NCBI GenBank assembly: GCA_035936835.1
Contig: DASYVT010000139.1
Span: forward strand, 1-45,366
Origin: Candidatus Methylomirabilota bacterium
GTDB lineage: Bacteria; Methylomirabilota; Methylomirabilia; Rokubacteriales; CSP1-6
Length of the DNA: 45,366 bases
Reading direction: 5' to 3'
In this document: piece after piece, positions 6,179 to 15,248 of the stretch
Position numbering within the stretch: the first letter of the stretch is position 1
How the letters are laid out: each line of letters begins with the position of its first letter
Program-made: the position numbers and the translations under genes
Notes under the pieces: generated by a model
Databases searched by the model: none
What the model saw: the letters and a program-made list of their open reading frames with translations, nothing else
What the model was told of the DNA's origin: nothing

Positions 6179-7158
6179 CGGGCCGGCGGCTCTCCCGCAA
6201 CCGTGGCCCGCTCGAGCGGGCCGGTGAGGAGCAGGGGAGACCACCGGAACCAGGGCAGCTTGACCGCGGCGGGCATCTCGGTGCGCTCGCGGGCCTGGCG
6301 AAGGCTGGCCTTGAGCATGTCTTGCGTGACCCGCCCACGGGGCAGATAGCTCTGCCGCGCGCCGGCCACGCGCAGTGCGAAGTCGCCGGGCTGGCCGATC
6401 ACCGACGCCGGGAGGCCGGCGGCGAGCGTCTCCGCGGGGGTGTCGCTGACCCGGGCCACTGCGCGGAGGAGTGCCTTGGCCAGGGCGACGAGATCCTGCT
6501 CTCCAACTGCGGCGTCGGCACGGAGGAAAAGGGCCGCGTGGACCGTCTCGACACCGAGCCAGCGGGCGGCGTCGGATCGGGTTCGCAGATCGACAAGGAT
6601 GGTGGCCACGTTCTCGTCTACCAAGCGGGTGACCCAGGGGTCGGCCATGACGGCGGCCGCCACCTCACCCTGCTCGAGCGCGCCGGCAAGCGCACGGTTG
6701 GAGAAGCTTCTGAGCGGCACATGGTGGATCTTGACCCCCCCCCGCGCGAGAATGGTTGCGAGCATCGCCTGCTCGGGCGTGCCGACGCCGGGCAGGCCCA
6801 CGGGCTGGCCGCGCAGATCGCGAGGAGAGCGGACGGTCTCCTTGTGGCTCGGAGAAACGAGGATCGCGACAGGCGGCGCCGCCGTCAGGCCGATGAGCAG
6901 CGGCGGCAGGGCGCCCTTGACATGCCCCAGACGGTAGGCCGCGTCGAGCGAGGTGGCGGCGATATCGGCGCGGCCCCGCGCCACCGCCTGCGCGGCGTCG
7001 CTCTCCGAGCGCTCGGTCGTGAGCGTCACCTCGAGCTTCTCCTGGGCGAAGTAGCCCTCCGACTGGGCGACGTAGAGCGGCAGGTACTCTGGCGAGGTTG
7101 CCGGTCCCGCCACAGCGATCGTGATCGCGGCCCAGAGTCCCAAGCCCGCTGCCGTCAT
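6175..7158 (-). CDS. ABC transporter substrate-binding protein, NMT1/THI5/SsuA type
   Basis: The 327-residue protein resembles periplasmic binding proteins of the NMT1/TauA group. A hydrophobic export segment (AAGLGLWAAITIAVAG) is followed by EYLPLYVAQSEGYFAQEKLEV, then GRADIAATSLDAAYRLG, SPRDLRGQPVGLPGVGTPEQAM and ALEQGEVAAAVMADPWVTRLV, the standard series of these two-lobed proteins. The ATG at 7158 is preferred over the 7209 start because it sits directly before the signal peptide and outside the divergent gene. No permease or ATPase gene is adjacent, so it is an orphan binding protein; the ligand is unknown. A run of nine C (6735-6743, plus strand) lies within the gene. Confidence 0.8.
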   Translation of the reverse strand: MTAAGLGLWAAITIAVAGPATSPEYLPLYVAQSEGYFAQEKLEVTLTTERSESDAAQAVARGRADIAATSLDAAYRLGHVKGALPPLLIGLTAAPPVAILVSPSHKETVRSPRDLRGQPVGLPGVGTPEQAMLATILARGGVKIHHVPLRSFSNRALAGALEQGEVAAAVMADPWVTRLVDENVATILVDLRTRSDAARWLGVETVHAALFLRADAAVGEQDLVALAKALLRAVARVSDTPAETLAAGLPASVIGQPGDFALRVAGARQSYLPRGRVTQDMLKASLRQARERTEMPAAVKLPWFRWSPLLLTGPLERATVAGEPPAR

Positions 7159-7169
7159 CAAGCCTCCCC

Positions 7170-7835
7170 GTGAGCCTGCGTCACCGTCTCCTGCGCGTCT
7201 ATACAGCACTGCACGCCCGCTACGGCCCCCAGGACTGGTGGCCGGCCCGGAACCGCTTCGAAGTCGCCGTGGGTGCTGTCCTCACCCAGCATACCGCTTG
7301 GACCGGCGTCGAGCGGGCCATACACAATCTCCGCGCCGCGCGAAGGCTCGGGCCCCGTCGGCTGGCCCGGCTGGCGATGCCGCGGCTCGGGCGGCTCATC
7401 CGCCCAGCGGGGACTTGGCGCCTCAAGGCGCGGCGTCTCCGCGCGATCGCGGTCTTTTTCCTGGCGCGAGCCGGCGGGCGTCTCGACCGGCTGCGCGGGG
7501 CGCCTCTCGAGAGCCTGAGAGCCCAGCTCCTCGCGGTGCCTGGCATCGGCCCCGAGACGGCCGACGCCATCCTGCTCTACGCCCTGGGACGGCCGGTCTT
7601 CGTCGCCGACGCCTACACGCGCCGCGTGCTCTCGCGCCACCGGATGGTACCCGCCGACATCGGCTACGAGGAGCTCAGGCGCGTCGTCGAGGCGCGACTG
7701 CCCAGGGATCCGGCGCTCTTCAACGAGCTCCACGCGCTCCTGGTGGCCGTCGCCAAGTCTCACTGCCGCGCGCGGCCCCGATGCGAGGGCTGCCCGCTGC
7801 GCTTCGACCTCAGGGGGCGGCGACCTCGCGGATGA
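7170..7835 (+). CDS. Endonuclease III-superfamily DNA glycosylase (MagIII-like, probably monofunctional)
   Basis: The 221-residue protein has the HhH-GPD fold signature: AVGAVLTQHTAWTGVERAI (about 33-51), hairpin LLAVPGIGPETADAILLYALG (120-140) and catalytic aspartate Asp147 in VADAYTRR. The lysine that gives Nth its AP-lyase activity (in GxGxKTA) is replaced (GIGPETA), as in MagIII-type 3-methyladenine glycosylases, so a monofunctional base-excision glycosylase is inferred. The C-terminal iron-sulfur motif shows only three cysteines (Cys199, Cys205, Cys208); the fourth position is Leu214. The GTG start is 11 bases from the divergent binding-protein gene. Its 3' end overlaps the convergent murG by 26 bases. 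Confidence 0.82.
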   Translation: MSLRHRLLRVYTALHARYGPQDWWPARNRFEVAVGAVLTQHTAWTGVERAIHNLRAARRLGPRRLARLAMPRLGRLIRPAGTWRLKARRLRAIAVFFLARAGGRLDRLRGAPLESLRAQLLAVPGIGPETADAILLYALGRPVFVADAYTRRVLSRHRMVPADIGYEELRRVVEARLPRDPALFNELHALLVAVAKSHCRARPRCEGCPLRFDLRGRRPRG

Positions 7836-8931
7836 GCCGGGCCAGACGTTGGGCGGCGTCGGGGACGGCGAGCGCCCGAGCGCGCGCGCCCATCGCCTCG
7901 AGGGCCGCGCGATCCGCCAGGAGGCGTGTGAGCGTGTCCACGAGGCGCTGAGCCGTGAGATCGGCCTGCGGAAGGACCACGGCGCCCCCCGCGGCCTCCA
8001 CGAGCCCGGCGTTGGCCGCCTGCTCGTCACCGCTCGCCCCCGGAAGCGGGATGAAGACGGCCGGCACGCCGAGATTGCAGCACTCAATGACCGTGCCCGC
8101 CCCGCTGCGCCCCACGAGCAGCGTCGCCGCCGCGTAGACGTCGCGGAGCTCGGCGCCGACATACGTTCTCACGGCGTAGCGCGGCCGGATCGCAGGCGGC
8201 AGGGCGCGGGCCCGGTCCTGGAGCCAGTAGCGATCGCCGGTCTCGGCGTTGTCGCCGCACTGGTGGAGGATCTGGCAGATCGCGAGAAGCCGCGGCAGCG
8301 CCTCGCCCACCACGCGGTTGATCCGGTGAGAGCCCTGGGCGCCGCCCGTGACATAGACGAGCGGCAAGGCCGCGTCGAAGCCGAAGTGCCCGAGCGCGGC
8401 CTCGCGGCTGCCTCCCAGGATTTCCTCTCTCACGGGATTGCCCGTCAGGACGACCCGGTCCCTCGGGAATCCGCTGCCCGACCCCTTCGATGACGGGGCG
8501 AAGGACAAGGCGATCCGGGCGGCGAAGCGTGCCGTTATGCGGTTGGCGAGGCCGGGGACGGCCGTCTGCTCGTGGATCACGATGGGGATGCCGAGAGCGC
8601 GGGCCGCGAGCGCGGGCGGCACGCTGACGAAGCCGCCCAAGGAGAAAAGAACCGCGGGTCTCAGGCTCCGCAGGAGCCTCCAGGACTGGACCAGGCCCGC
8701 GGGCACGCGCACAAGGAGATCGCTCGCGTTGCGGCGGTCCCAGTAGCGGCGGAGCTTGCCCGTCGAGATGGGATGGAAGGGCAGGCCCGCCTCGGGCACG
8801 CGCCGCGCCTCGACGCCCTCGTGGCTGCCAATCCAGTGGACGTCGGCGCCGTCCCGGACGAGCACCGCCGCCACCGCCAGCCCCGCGCTCGTGTGCCCGC
8901 CGGTGCCGCCGCCGGCGATGACGACGCGCAC
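7810..8931 (-). CDS. murG: UDP-GlcNAc:lipid I N-acetylglucosaminyltransferase MurG
   Basis: The 373-residue GT-B enzyme adds GlcNAc to lipid I to form lipid II at the inner face of the cytoplasmic membrane. Visible MurG marks are VIAGGGTGGH at the N-terminus, FSLGGFVSVPPALAA, IHEQTAVPGLANR, VTGGAQGSHRIN at the start of the C-terminal domain, RSGAGTVIECC and DEQAANA. The glycine loop continues TSAGLA rather than the usual PALA. The GTG at 8931 puts the glycine-rich loop at residues 6-12; the longer frame is non-homologous and runs into the upstream gene. It ends a minus-strand series that also contains ddl, but the rest of the usual mur/fts cluster is absent. Confidence 0.88.
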   Translation of the reverse strand: MRVVIAGGGTGGHTSAGLAVAAVLVRDGADVHWIGSHEGVEARRVPEAGLPFHPISTGKLRRYWDRRNASDLLVRVPAGLVQSWRLLRSLRPAVLFSLGGFVSVPPALAARALGIPIVIHEQTAVPGLANRITARFAARIALSFAPSSKGSGSGFPRDRVVLTGNPVREEILGGSREAALGHFGFDAALPLVYVTGGAQGSHRINRVVGEALPRLLAICQILHQCGDNAETGDRYWLQDRARALPPAIRPRYAVRTYVGAELRDVYAAATLLVGRSGAGTVIECCNLGVPAVFIPLPGASGDEQAANAGLVEAAGGAVVLPQADLTAQRLVDTLTRLLADRAALEAMGARARALAVPDAAQRLARLIREVAAP

Positions 8932-8935
8932 GCCG

Positions 8936-8969
8936 ATCAGCAGCCCTGGCCCATCAGCAGCCCTGGCCC
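8936..8969. repeat. 17-bp tandem duplication just upstream of murG
   Basis: ATCAGCAGCCCTGGCCC occurs twice head to tail. It spans the end of the pilin-like gene and the murG leader, so a stop codon (TGA on the minus strand) is created in each copy. Confidence 0.85.
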
Positions 8970-9458
8970 AAGGACGGGCTCGACGGCGGCGGGCCGCCCG
9001 AGGCGTCGCAGCGGGTGATGTTGCCGTCCGGCGTGGCGAAGAGGGAGACGGAGGGTCCCTTGGCATTGCCGCCGACGCCCGCGACGGAGACTTGGCCGAC
9101 GGGTACGGACCCCGCGGCGCTCGTGCAGAGGTGTGCGACGGTGATCTGCCAGCGTCTGTCGGCGCTGAGGCCCGTCGGTCCGACCCCGGCGTTCCCGGTG
9201 ACTTCGGCGAACGAGCACGAGCGGCCGGCCAAGTCCTTGGCTTGCGCGCAGTGGGCCAGCACCACCATGGTGCGGGTGAGGGGCCCCTGGGCGTCGGCGA
9301 GCCGCGCGCCCTGGTCCGGACGGACGCTTTTGCCCGGAAAGATCCCGCGTGAGCGGCCCGACGGTCGCCTGGAAATAGCCCCGGAGGATCACTCCCGTGA
9401 GAGCGCTGACGATCAGGAGAGAGATCAGAACGGAGATGAGGCCGAAGCCGCGCTGCAT
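8954..9458 (-). pseudogene. Type IV pilin-like (prepilin) protein, frameshifted
   Basis: The first 44 codons read MQRGFGLISVLISLLIVSAL and onward, a prepilin-type leader plus hydrophobic alpha1 helix; glycine-phenylalanine is the likely peptidase site. Position +5 of the mature protein, usually glutamate, is serine. The homologous-looking body continues only in another frame (GARLADAQGPLTRTMVVLAH and onward, ending GQGC at 8954), so the frame changes near the AAAA run at about 9326-9330. The body has paired cysteines (AHCAQAKDLAGRSC, AHLCTSAA, TRCDAS) typical of minor pilins or pseudopilins. Either a real one-base mutation or a sequence error explains it. No other pilus gene is in the window. 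Confidence 0.65.
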
Positions 9459-9462
9459 GCGC

Positions 9463-10572
9463 TCACCGGCGCTCGAGGGCGAGATCGATCAGGCGGGAGA
9501 TCAGCTCGGTGTAGGAGATGCCCGAGGCCTCCCACAGCTTGGGGTAGGCGCTCGTTGCGGTGAAGCCGGGCAGGGTGTTGATCTCGTTGACGAGCACGCC
9601 CGCCTCCCCCTCGATGAAGAAGTCCACCCGCGCGAGCCCCGCGCAGTCGATGGCTTTGAACGCGCGGATCGCCAGCTCGCGCACCCGCGCCGTCACCTCG
9701 GGGGACAGGGGCGCCGGCACCTTGAAGGTCGTGCGGCCGGCACCGTACTTGGTCTCGTAGTCGTACCACTCGTGAGCAAAGCAGACTTGTCCCGGGACGG
9801 ATGCCTGCGGCTGGTCATTGCCCAGCACGGCGACCTCGACCTCTCGCCCCTCCACGGCGCGCTCGACCAACACGCGGCGGCCGTGTCCGGCCGCGAGGGC
9901 CAGCGCGGCGGCCAGGTCCTCCTGCGCCTTGACCTTGCTGATGCCGACGCTCGAGCCGAGGTTGGCGGGTTTGACGAAGCAGGGGAATCCGATGGCCTCG
10001 GCGACGGCGCGCTCGACCGCGGCGGGATCGCGCCGCCATTCGTGGCGCTTCACGACGAGATAGTCCACGACCGGCAGACCATGGGCGCGGAACATGTCCT
10101 TCATTGCGGCCTTGTCCATGCCGATCGCGGAGGCGAGCACGGCCGCGCCCACGTACGGCAGCCCCGCCAGCTCGAGCAGGCCCTGGATCGTGCCGTCCTC
10201 GCCGCGGGGGCCGTGGAGCATGATCCAGACCACGTCGAGCCGTTCACGGAGGCCCGGCGGCAGGCCCTCGCTCGACTCGACGCGCTGGAGCGCCGTCGAG
10301 GACGCCGCGTCGCCCGCGCGGACCGCGAGCTCCTGCTTGACCGACGCATCCGCCCCGCCCTCGCCGAGCGCCTTGCCCGCGGCCTCCTGGGAGAGCGCCC
10401 GTAGCGGGTCGCCGCCCACGAGCCAGCGCCCCTCGCGCGTGATGCCGATCGGCACCGGCTCGAAGCGCTCGCGGTCCATGGCGGTCATCACGGACGCCGC
10501 GCCGGCGAGCGACACCTCGTGCTCGCCCGATTCGCCGCCGAAGACCACGCCCACGCGGAGCTTCTTCGCCAT
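9463..10572 (-). CDS. ddl: D-alanine--D-alanine ligase
   Basis: The 369-residue ATP-grasp enzyme joins two D-alanines for the peptidoglycan stem peptide. Motifs: VVFGGESGEHEVSLAGA at the N-terminus, IMLHGPRGEDGTIQGLLEL, PCFVKPANLGSSVGISK (ATP-grasp), VLVERAVEGREVEVAVLG, and ARVDFFIEGEAGVLVNEINTLPGFTATSAYPKLWE at the metal/substrate site. Length and the roughly 60-residue insertion before IMLHG match the DdlA/VanA-length group. It is on the same strand as murG with the pilin-like gene between them, 5 bases downstream. Cytoplasmic. Confidence 0.94.
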   Translation of the reverse strand: MAKKLRVGVVFGGESGEHEVSLAGAASVMTAMDRERFEPVPIGITREGRWLVGGDPLRALSQEAAGKALGEGGADASVKQELAVRAGDAASSTALQRVESSEGLPPGLRERLDVVWIMLHGPRGEDGTIQGLLELAGLPYVGAAVLASAIGMDKAAMKDMFRAHGLPVVDYLVVKRHEWRRDPAAVERAVAEAIGFPCFVKPANLGSSVGISKVKAQEDLAAALALAAGHGRRVLVERAVEGREVEVAVLGNDQPQASVPGQVCFAHEWYDYETKYGAGRTTFKVPAPLSPEVTARVRELAIRAFKAIDCAGLARVDFFIEGEAGVLVNEINTLPGFTATSAYPKLWEASGISYTELISRLIDLALERR

Positions 10573-10581
10573 CGCCTTACT

Positions 10582-11880
10582 CTAAACCTGCCGGGGCCTG
10601 CGCGTGAACTCCTTGAAGCGCACGGTGAGCGGCCCCAGGAGCGCCACGGCGCCGAGGAGCCCGAAGCCCCAGATCCACTTGGACTCGGCCGAGGCGCCCC
10701 AGCGCGGCGCCCAGTCGAGCACGAGTCCCACGGCCCATGGTGACAGCGCGCCGGCCGTGAAGCCTACCGTGGACTGGAGCGCCATGGTTCGCCCGAGATA
10801 GGTGGACTCGGCCGCATCGGCGATGCCCGTCGAGACGATGGCCGACTCGGACGTGATGAGCACGCCGTAGAGGAGCCCGAGCGCGACGAGGGCGGGGAAG
10901 GGCCAGGCGAGGCCCCAGCCGATCGCGAACGAGCACGCCGCCGAGAGCAGCATGAGCACGCTGATGGGCCGCGCGCGGCCGAAGCGATCGGAGACCAGGC
11001 CCGTGAAGGGATGGGGCAGGGCGCCGATGGCCAGCACGGCCGAGGCCGCGAGCGCGGCCCGCTGGTTGGCCTCGGCCAGGGCCGTTCCGGAGGCGACGAG
11101 GCTCGCGGTGAAGAAGGGGACGATCCAGCCGCGCATGCCCATGAGCTCGAAGGCGTGCGCACCGTAGGCCGTGATGAGCCGCATGGCGGGGCGGTTCTTG
11201 AGCACCGGGCCCAGCCGGTCCTTGTTGATGCTGGCGGCGCCTGGGTTGATGCTGGCGGCGCCTGGCTTCGCGGCCTCCGGGACGTGCTTGGGCGCAGCCG
11301 CCATCCCGCGCGGCAGGACGAGCCAGCCGATCAGCCCTGCCAGGAGCGGCCCCGCCGCCGTCAGCGTGAAGGCCCAGCGCCAGCCCCACTGCCCATTGGC
11401 CCAGCCCGTCAGCAGGAGCGACACGGATGTGCCAAGGGTGAAGCTGCCGATGTAGCAGCCCATGGCGAAGCCGCGCCGGCCTGAGGCGAAGCGCTCGGCG
11501 ACCATCCGCATGCCCGGCATGTACGTGCCGGCGAGCCCGAACCCGACGGCGCCGCGCAGGAGGATGGCCGAGAGGAACCCCTGCGCCCAGAACGCGAAGG
11601 CCAGGCTGGCCGCGGCCGTCCAGAACGCGCTCGAGAGATAGATGCGGCGCGGCGGCATGTAGTCGGTCAGGGTCGCGAGGATCATGACCGCGCCGATATA
11701 GCCGAACTGGTAGAAGGAGACGATCAGCCCTGCCTCGCTGTTGCTGAGCCCCCAGTCCTCCTGGAGGATGGGCAGGAGCGCCGAGAAGTTGGAGAAGACC
11801 AGCAGTGTCCCGAGCTCTGAGGCGCAGATGGCGGCGAGCCAGGCGCGGTCGCTGTAGGCAACCCGGCCGCGGGCGCTCAC
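10582..11880 (-). CDS. Major facilitator superfamily transporter
   Basis: The 432-residue protein has about twelve hydrophobic helices in two halves. Loop 2-3 has DYMPPRRIY in the place of the MFS A motif, and loop 8-9 has [13 protein letters not shown], a clear DRFGR signature. The central cytoplasmic loop (about 205-235) contains a duplicated heptapeptide PGAASIN. The GTG at 11880 is chosen because it overlaps the rarA stop (GTGA) and starts just before helix 1. The substrate cannot be deduced; nitrate/oxalate- or sugar-type MFS families share this look. Likely co-transcribed with rarA. Confidence 0.82.
   Translation of the reverse strand: MSARGRVAYSDRAWLAAICASELGTLLVFSNFSALLPILQEDWGLSNSEAGLIVSFYQFGYIGAVMILATLTDYMPPRRIYLSSAFWTAAASLAFAFWAQGFLSAILLRGAVGFGLAGTYMPGMRMVAERFASGRRGFAMGCYIGSFTLGTSVSLLLTGWANGQWGWRWAFTLTAAGPLLAGLIGWLVLPRGMAAAPKHVPEAAKPGAASINPGAASINKDRLGPVLKNRPAMRLITAYGAHAFELMGMRGWIVPFFTASLVASGTALAEANQRAALAASAVLAIGALPHPFTGLVSDRFGRARPISVLMLLSAACSFAIGWGLAWPFPALVALGLLYGVLITSESAIVSTGIADAAESTYLGRTMALQSTVGFTAGALSPWAVGLVLDWAPRWGASAESKWIWGFGLLGAVALLGPLTVRFKEFTRRPRQV
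11224..11265. repeat. 21-bp tandem duplication inside the MFS central loop
   Basis: GTTGATGCTGGCGGCGCCTGG is present twice without interruption, adding seven residues (PGAASIN) to the loop between the two transporter halves. The unit is a multiple of three so the frame is retained. Confidence 0.9.
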
Positions 11881-13199
11881 CGGAGGCCCTGGTGCTCCCG
11901 CCACTTCCTCCACGCCTCGAGGCGCGCTGCCAACTCCTTCTCGAGCCCGCGATCCACGGGGCGGTAGTAGACGCGGCCGCGCAGGGCCTCGGGAAGATGC
12001 TCCTGGCTCACGCGCGCCTCCGCTGCGTCGTGCGCGTACTGGTAGCCCTTGCCGTATCCCTGGTTCGCCATGAGCCCGGTCGGGGCGTTGCGGAGGTGGA
12101 GCGGCACGGGCTCGGCGGGCTTGTCCTGGATGTCCTGGCGGACCTGGTTCCACGCGGCGTAGACCGCGTTCGACTTGGGCGCGAGCGCCAGGTAGCAGGC
12201 CGCCTGCGCCAGCGCGAGGTCGCCCTCAGGCGAGCCCAGGAAGTGATAGGCCTCCTTGGCGTCGAGCGCCAGGCGCAGCGCCTGCGGGTCCGCGTTGCCC
12301 ACGTCCTCGGAGGCGAAGCGCACGAGGCGCCGCGCGACGTAGAGCGCGTCCTCGCCGGCCTCCAGCATGCGCCCGAGCCAGTAGAGCGCGCCGTCGGGGT
12401 CGGAGTCGCGCAGCGACTTGTGCAGGGCGGAGATCAGGTTGTAATGCTCCTCGCCCGACTTGTCGTAGAGGAGCGCCTTCTTCTGGACGGCGTCGCGGAT
12501 CGCGCCCTCCGTCACCGCGCCCGCGTGGAGCGTCACCGCCAGCTCGAGGATATTCAGCGCGCCTCGCGCGTCGCCGTCCGAGAGGCGCGCGATCAGCTTC
12601 AGCGCGTCCTGCTCGGCGGCGGCGGACGTCCCGCCGAGCCCGCGCTCGGGATCGCGCAGCGCGCGCTCGAGGATGGCGACGATGTCGTCCTCCGACAGCG
12701 GCTGGAGCACGTAGACGCGGCAGCGTGAGAGGAGCGCGGCGTTGACCTCGAAGGACGGATTCTCCGTGGTGGCGCCGATGAGGATGAGCGTGCCCTTCTC
12801 GACGTGGGGCAGGAAGGCGTCCTGCTGGCTCTTGTTGAAGCGGTGGATCTCGTCCACGAAGAGGATAGTGCGCTTGCCGCCGCGCGCCCGGTCCGCCTCC
12901 GCCTCGGCCACGACCTGGCGGATCTCCTTGACGCCGGCCAGCACCGCCGAGAAGCGCACGAAGCGCGCGCCCGCGACGTGCGCCATGAGCGACGCAAGCG
13001 TCGTCTTGCCGGTGCCCGGCGGGCCCCAGAGGATCATGGAGTGAAGCTGCCCCTCTTCGAGGGCCCGGCGGAGGACCTTGTCCGGGCCGATCAGGTGCTG
13101 CTGGCCCACGACCTCGTCGAGGGTGCGCGGCCGGATACGATCCGCGAGCGGAGCGGGAGCGGCGGGCGGGGTGGACGGCGGGGGATCGAAGAGATCCAC
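11877..13199 (-). CDS. rarA: Replication-associated recombination protein A (AAA+ ATPase RarA/MgsA)
   Basis: The 440-residue protein matches RarA/MgsA/WRNIP1 length. It acts at stalled replication forks with SSB. Seen: [16 protein letters not shown] at 24-38, Walker [10 protein letters not shown] (59-67), Walker [11 protein letters not shown] near 111-120, sensor 1 [12 protein letters not shown] and the C-terminal MgsA tetramerisation region ([49 protein letters not shown]). The ATG at 13199 starts directly with a short proline-rich segment. It overlaps the downstream MFS start by 4 bases. Confidence 0.94.
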   Translation of the reverse strand: MDLFDPPPSTPPAAPAPLADRIRPRTLDEVVGQQHLIGPDKVLRRALEEGQLHSMILWGPPGTGKTTLASLMAHVAGARFVRFSAVLAGVKEIRQVVAEAEADRARGGKRTILFVDEIHRFNKSQQDAFLPHVEKGTLILIGATTENPSFEVNAALLSRCRVYVLQPLSEDDIVAILERALRDPERGLGGTSAAAEQDALKLIARLSDGDARGALNILELAVTLHAGAVTEGAIRDAVQKKALLYDKSGEEHYNLISALHKSLRDSDPDGALYWLGRMLEAGEDALYVARRLVRFASEDVGNADPQALRLALDAKEAYHFLGSPEGDLALAQAACYLALAPKSNAVYAAWNQVRQDIQDKPAEPVPLHLRNAPTGLMANQGYGKGYQYAHDAAEARVSQEHLPEALRGRVYYRPVDRGLEKELAARLEAWRKWREHQGLR

Positions 13200-13275
13200 G
13201 GCGGAATTATACGCCCGCAGTTCGAGCCGAGACGCCCGTCTCGGGCGGTGAGGCGAGGGCTGAGAGAGTGGTGGG

Positions 13276-13911
13276 CTACGCCAGCGCGGCGGGAAGATCG
13301 AGGAGCGAGGTGATGCGGGCCGTGACGCTGACGCCGCGGCGGTCGAGCTCGGCCGCGTCCGCGCGGTAGGCGATGAAGGGAATGCCGCCGGCCTGGGCGG
13401 CGAGCCCGTCCACCCAGGCGTCGCCCACCATTACGATGTAGGGCGCCGCGGGCCAGCGTAGGCGGACCACGCGGAGGCCGTCGGGATCCGGCTTGAGCGC
13501 GGTGACGTCGTCGCGGGTCACGACCAGGTCCAGGTGAGGCAGCAGATCGAAGCGCGCGAGGACGAAGTTGGCGACCACGCGGTCGTTGTTGGTCCAGATC
13601 GCGGTGGCGAAGCCCAGGCGTTTCATGGCGCGGAGCGCCTCGTCGGCGAAGGGCTCCAGCACCGCCTGCTCCATGGCGCGCCGCTCGTGGCGTTGGGGAA
13701 TCTTGAGAATCTCTCCTTCAAGGGCGGGCGCCTCGGCCCGCACGAAAGCGAACAGCTCGGTTCCCGACCAGCGCAGCTCGCGCCGGGGCAGGGGCAGGCC
13801 CCGCTCGCGCACGAAGGCTTCCATCTCGCGCCCCACCGCCTTGAGGTCGAGCGGCGAGCTGACGAGGGTGTGGTCGAGGTCGAAGACGCAGACGGGAGGG
13901 CTCTGCGTCAC
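13276..13911 (-). CDS. HAD-superfamily hydrolase (phosphatase)
   Basis: The 211-residue protein has HAD motif I VFDLDHTL with nucleophile Asp11, motif II WTNNDR near 107, motif III lysine in [12 protein letters not shown] and motif [14 protein letters not shown] helical cap lies between motifs I and II. This is the phosphoglycolate/pyrophosphatase-like subgroup, but the substrate cannot be told. It follows the GntR gene by 4 bases on the same strand, so it is probably controlled together with it. Confidence 0.8.
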   Translation of the reverse strand: MTQSPPVCVFDLDHTLVSSPLDLKAVGREMEAFVRERGLPLPRRELRWSGTELFAFVRAEAPALEGEILKIPQRHERRAMEQAVLEPFADEALRAMKRLGFATAIWTNNDRVVANFVLARFDLLPHLDLVVTRDDVTALKPDPDGLRVVRLRWPAAPYIVMVGDAWVDGLAAQAGGIPFIAYRADAAELDRRGVSVTARITSLLDLPAALA

Positions 13912-13915
13912 CGCC

Positions 13916-14986
13916 TCAGCCGCCGTGCGCGGCCCCGCCGTCGGACTGCCCGCGGTCGGGCTCCCCGCGTTCGGGCTGCCCGCGGTCGGGCTGCCCGCGT
14001 TCGGGCTGGTAGAGGAGATCGCGCAGGAGCTCGATGCCGCCGCGGTCCAGGGAGCGGTCGGCCACGATCAGCTCGACGTCCTTAGGGAGGCTTTCCCGGA
14101 TGCGGGCCGCGGCTTGCTCGGAGCAGACGACGGTGCGCGTGCGCTCCAGCATGCGGTCCATCGACCAGGTGTCGTCCGTGGAGGCGAGCACAGGTGTGAC
14201 GTGCATGAGCCCCGCCGACTGGACGGAGCGCAGGAGGTTCTGGCCGCCGGTCGCCGTCGTGCAGACCAGTCCCACGGTGGAGCCCTCGGGCAGCTCGGTC
14301 AGCCGCAGCAGCGTCTTGATGCTCGCCTCGGCCAGCAGGGCCACGGTAGGCGGGCCGTCCGGCGGCATGATGCGCTTGACCTCGTGGATGTGGAAGAAGG
14401 TCGTGATCACGGCCCGGTAACCCTTGAGGAAGCCGGGATCACGGGCGGCTTTCGCCTCGAACTCGTCCACCAGCATCCGGTCCACCTGCAGCGGCAGCTC
14501 CGCCTCGAGCTCGTCTCGATAGCGCGCCAGCTCCGCGTCGTTGCACTCGACCAGGATGGCGCGGCGGCGCGCTACCTTGCCTGGGAGGCCCGCCGGCGCG
14601 CTCGAGGCCAGCGCGGCCAGGAATTCGTCCTGTGTGAAGCCGAGCCGCCGCACGCGCTCGAGGCTCTCGCCGACCAGGCGTTCGAGGCTGCGCGCCGCGC
14701 GTCCCTCCCGCGTCGGGCGGTCGGCCACGAAGGTGCCGCGTCCCTGCTGCCCCTCGACATAGCCGTCGCGCTCGAGGTCGGCGAGGGCGCGGGCGACCGT
14801 GTTGGGATTGATGCGGAGGAAGCCCGCCAGCTGGCGCACAGTGGGCAGCTGCATCCCCGGCTTGAACGCGCCCGTCGAGATCAGGTGGCGGATCTGGGTC
14901 ATGAGCTGCACGTGCACAGGCACGGCGCTCTTGCGGTTGACCCGGAGCCCCGAGGGCGGCGCTATGCGTGACGACTCACGCGCCAT
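13916..14986 (-). CDS. GntR-family transcriptional regulator (YtrA-like winged helix with large C-terminal domain)
   Basis: Residues about 15-90 form a GntR winged helix-turn-helix: VPVHVQLMTQIRHLISTGAF, GMQLPTVRQLAGFLRINPNTVARAL, then the wing GYVEGQQGRGTFV. The remaining ~240 residues form an uncommon alpha/beta effector domain (AILVECNDAELARYRDEL, AVITTFFHIHEVKRIM, STVGLVCTTATGGQNLL), somewhat periplasmic-binding-protein-like. The last 27 residues are a repeated charged tail (PERGQPDRGQ units). It is preceded by a small-protein gene (9-base gap) and followed by the HAD gene. An AT-rich inverted repeat upstream of the small gene is the likely autoregulatory operator. Confidence 0.82.
   Translation of the reverse strand: MARESSRIAPPSGLRVNRKSAVPVHVQLMTQIRHLISTGAFKPGMQLPTVRQLAGFLRINPNTVARALADLERDGYVEGQQGRGTFVADRPTREGRAARSLERLVGESLERVRRLGFTQDEFLAALASSAPAGLPGKVARRRAILVECNDAELARYRDELEAELPLQVDRMLVDEFEAKAARDPGFLKGYRAVITTFFHIHEVKRIMPPDGPPTVALLAEASIKTLLRLTELPEGSTVGLVCTTATGGQNLLRSVQSAGLMHVTPVLASTDDTWSMDRMLERTRTVVCSEQAAARIRESLPKDVELIVADRSLDRGGIELLRDLLYQPERGQPDRGQPERGEPDRGQSDGGAAHGG
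13951..14010. repeat. 30-bp tandem repeat encoding the GntR C-terminal tail
   Basis: Two near-identical 30-base units (13951-13980 and 13981-14010), each itself two degenerate 15-mers of the CGCGGTCGGGCTGCC kind, give alternating PDRGQ and PERGQ/PERGE peptides at the C-terminus. Confidence 0.85.
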
Positions 14987-14995
14987 GAGGCGGTG

Positions 14996-15202
14996 CTAGA
15001 CCGTGGCGCGTCGCGGCCCAGTGGCGCTCTTGACAGCCTGTCCCGCGAGGGACCGGCCCACCCGGATCAGCGCCAGCCCCAGGGCTACCCGCAGGGGATC
15101 GGGGGTCGGGCGCATGGATCCCATCAGTCTCGCCTGGGTTGCCATGGCCCGCGCCTCAGCCAGCCGGTCTTTCGCTATCTGCTCGGCCAGGTAATAGTTC
15201 AT
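14996..15202 (-). CDS. Small protein of unknown function preceding the GntR regulator
   Basis: A 68-residue basic protein beginning MNYYLAEQIAKDRLAEARAM, with an amphipathic N-terminal helix and a more hydrophobic segment VALGLALIRVGRSLAG near 43-58. Two in-frame ATGs exist (15211 and 15202); AGGAGG abuts the first and is 9 bases from the second, so 15202 is preferred. The stop lies 9 bases before the GntR ATG, implying coupled translation. I do not recognise a family. The position between operator and regulator suggests a co-regulated or membrane-associated partner (inference). Confidence 0.6.
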   Translation of the reverse strand: MNYYLAEQIAKDRLAEARAMATQARLMGSMRPTPDPLRVALGLALIRVGRSLAGQAVKSATGPRRATV

Positions 15203-15248
15203 CACGTTCATCCTCCTTTCGGGCCTACTGCCCGTCTCGCGGTCTCCG

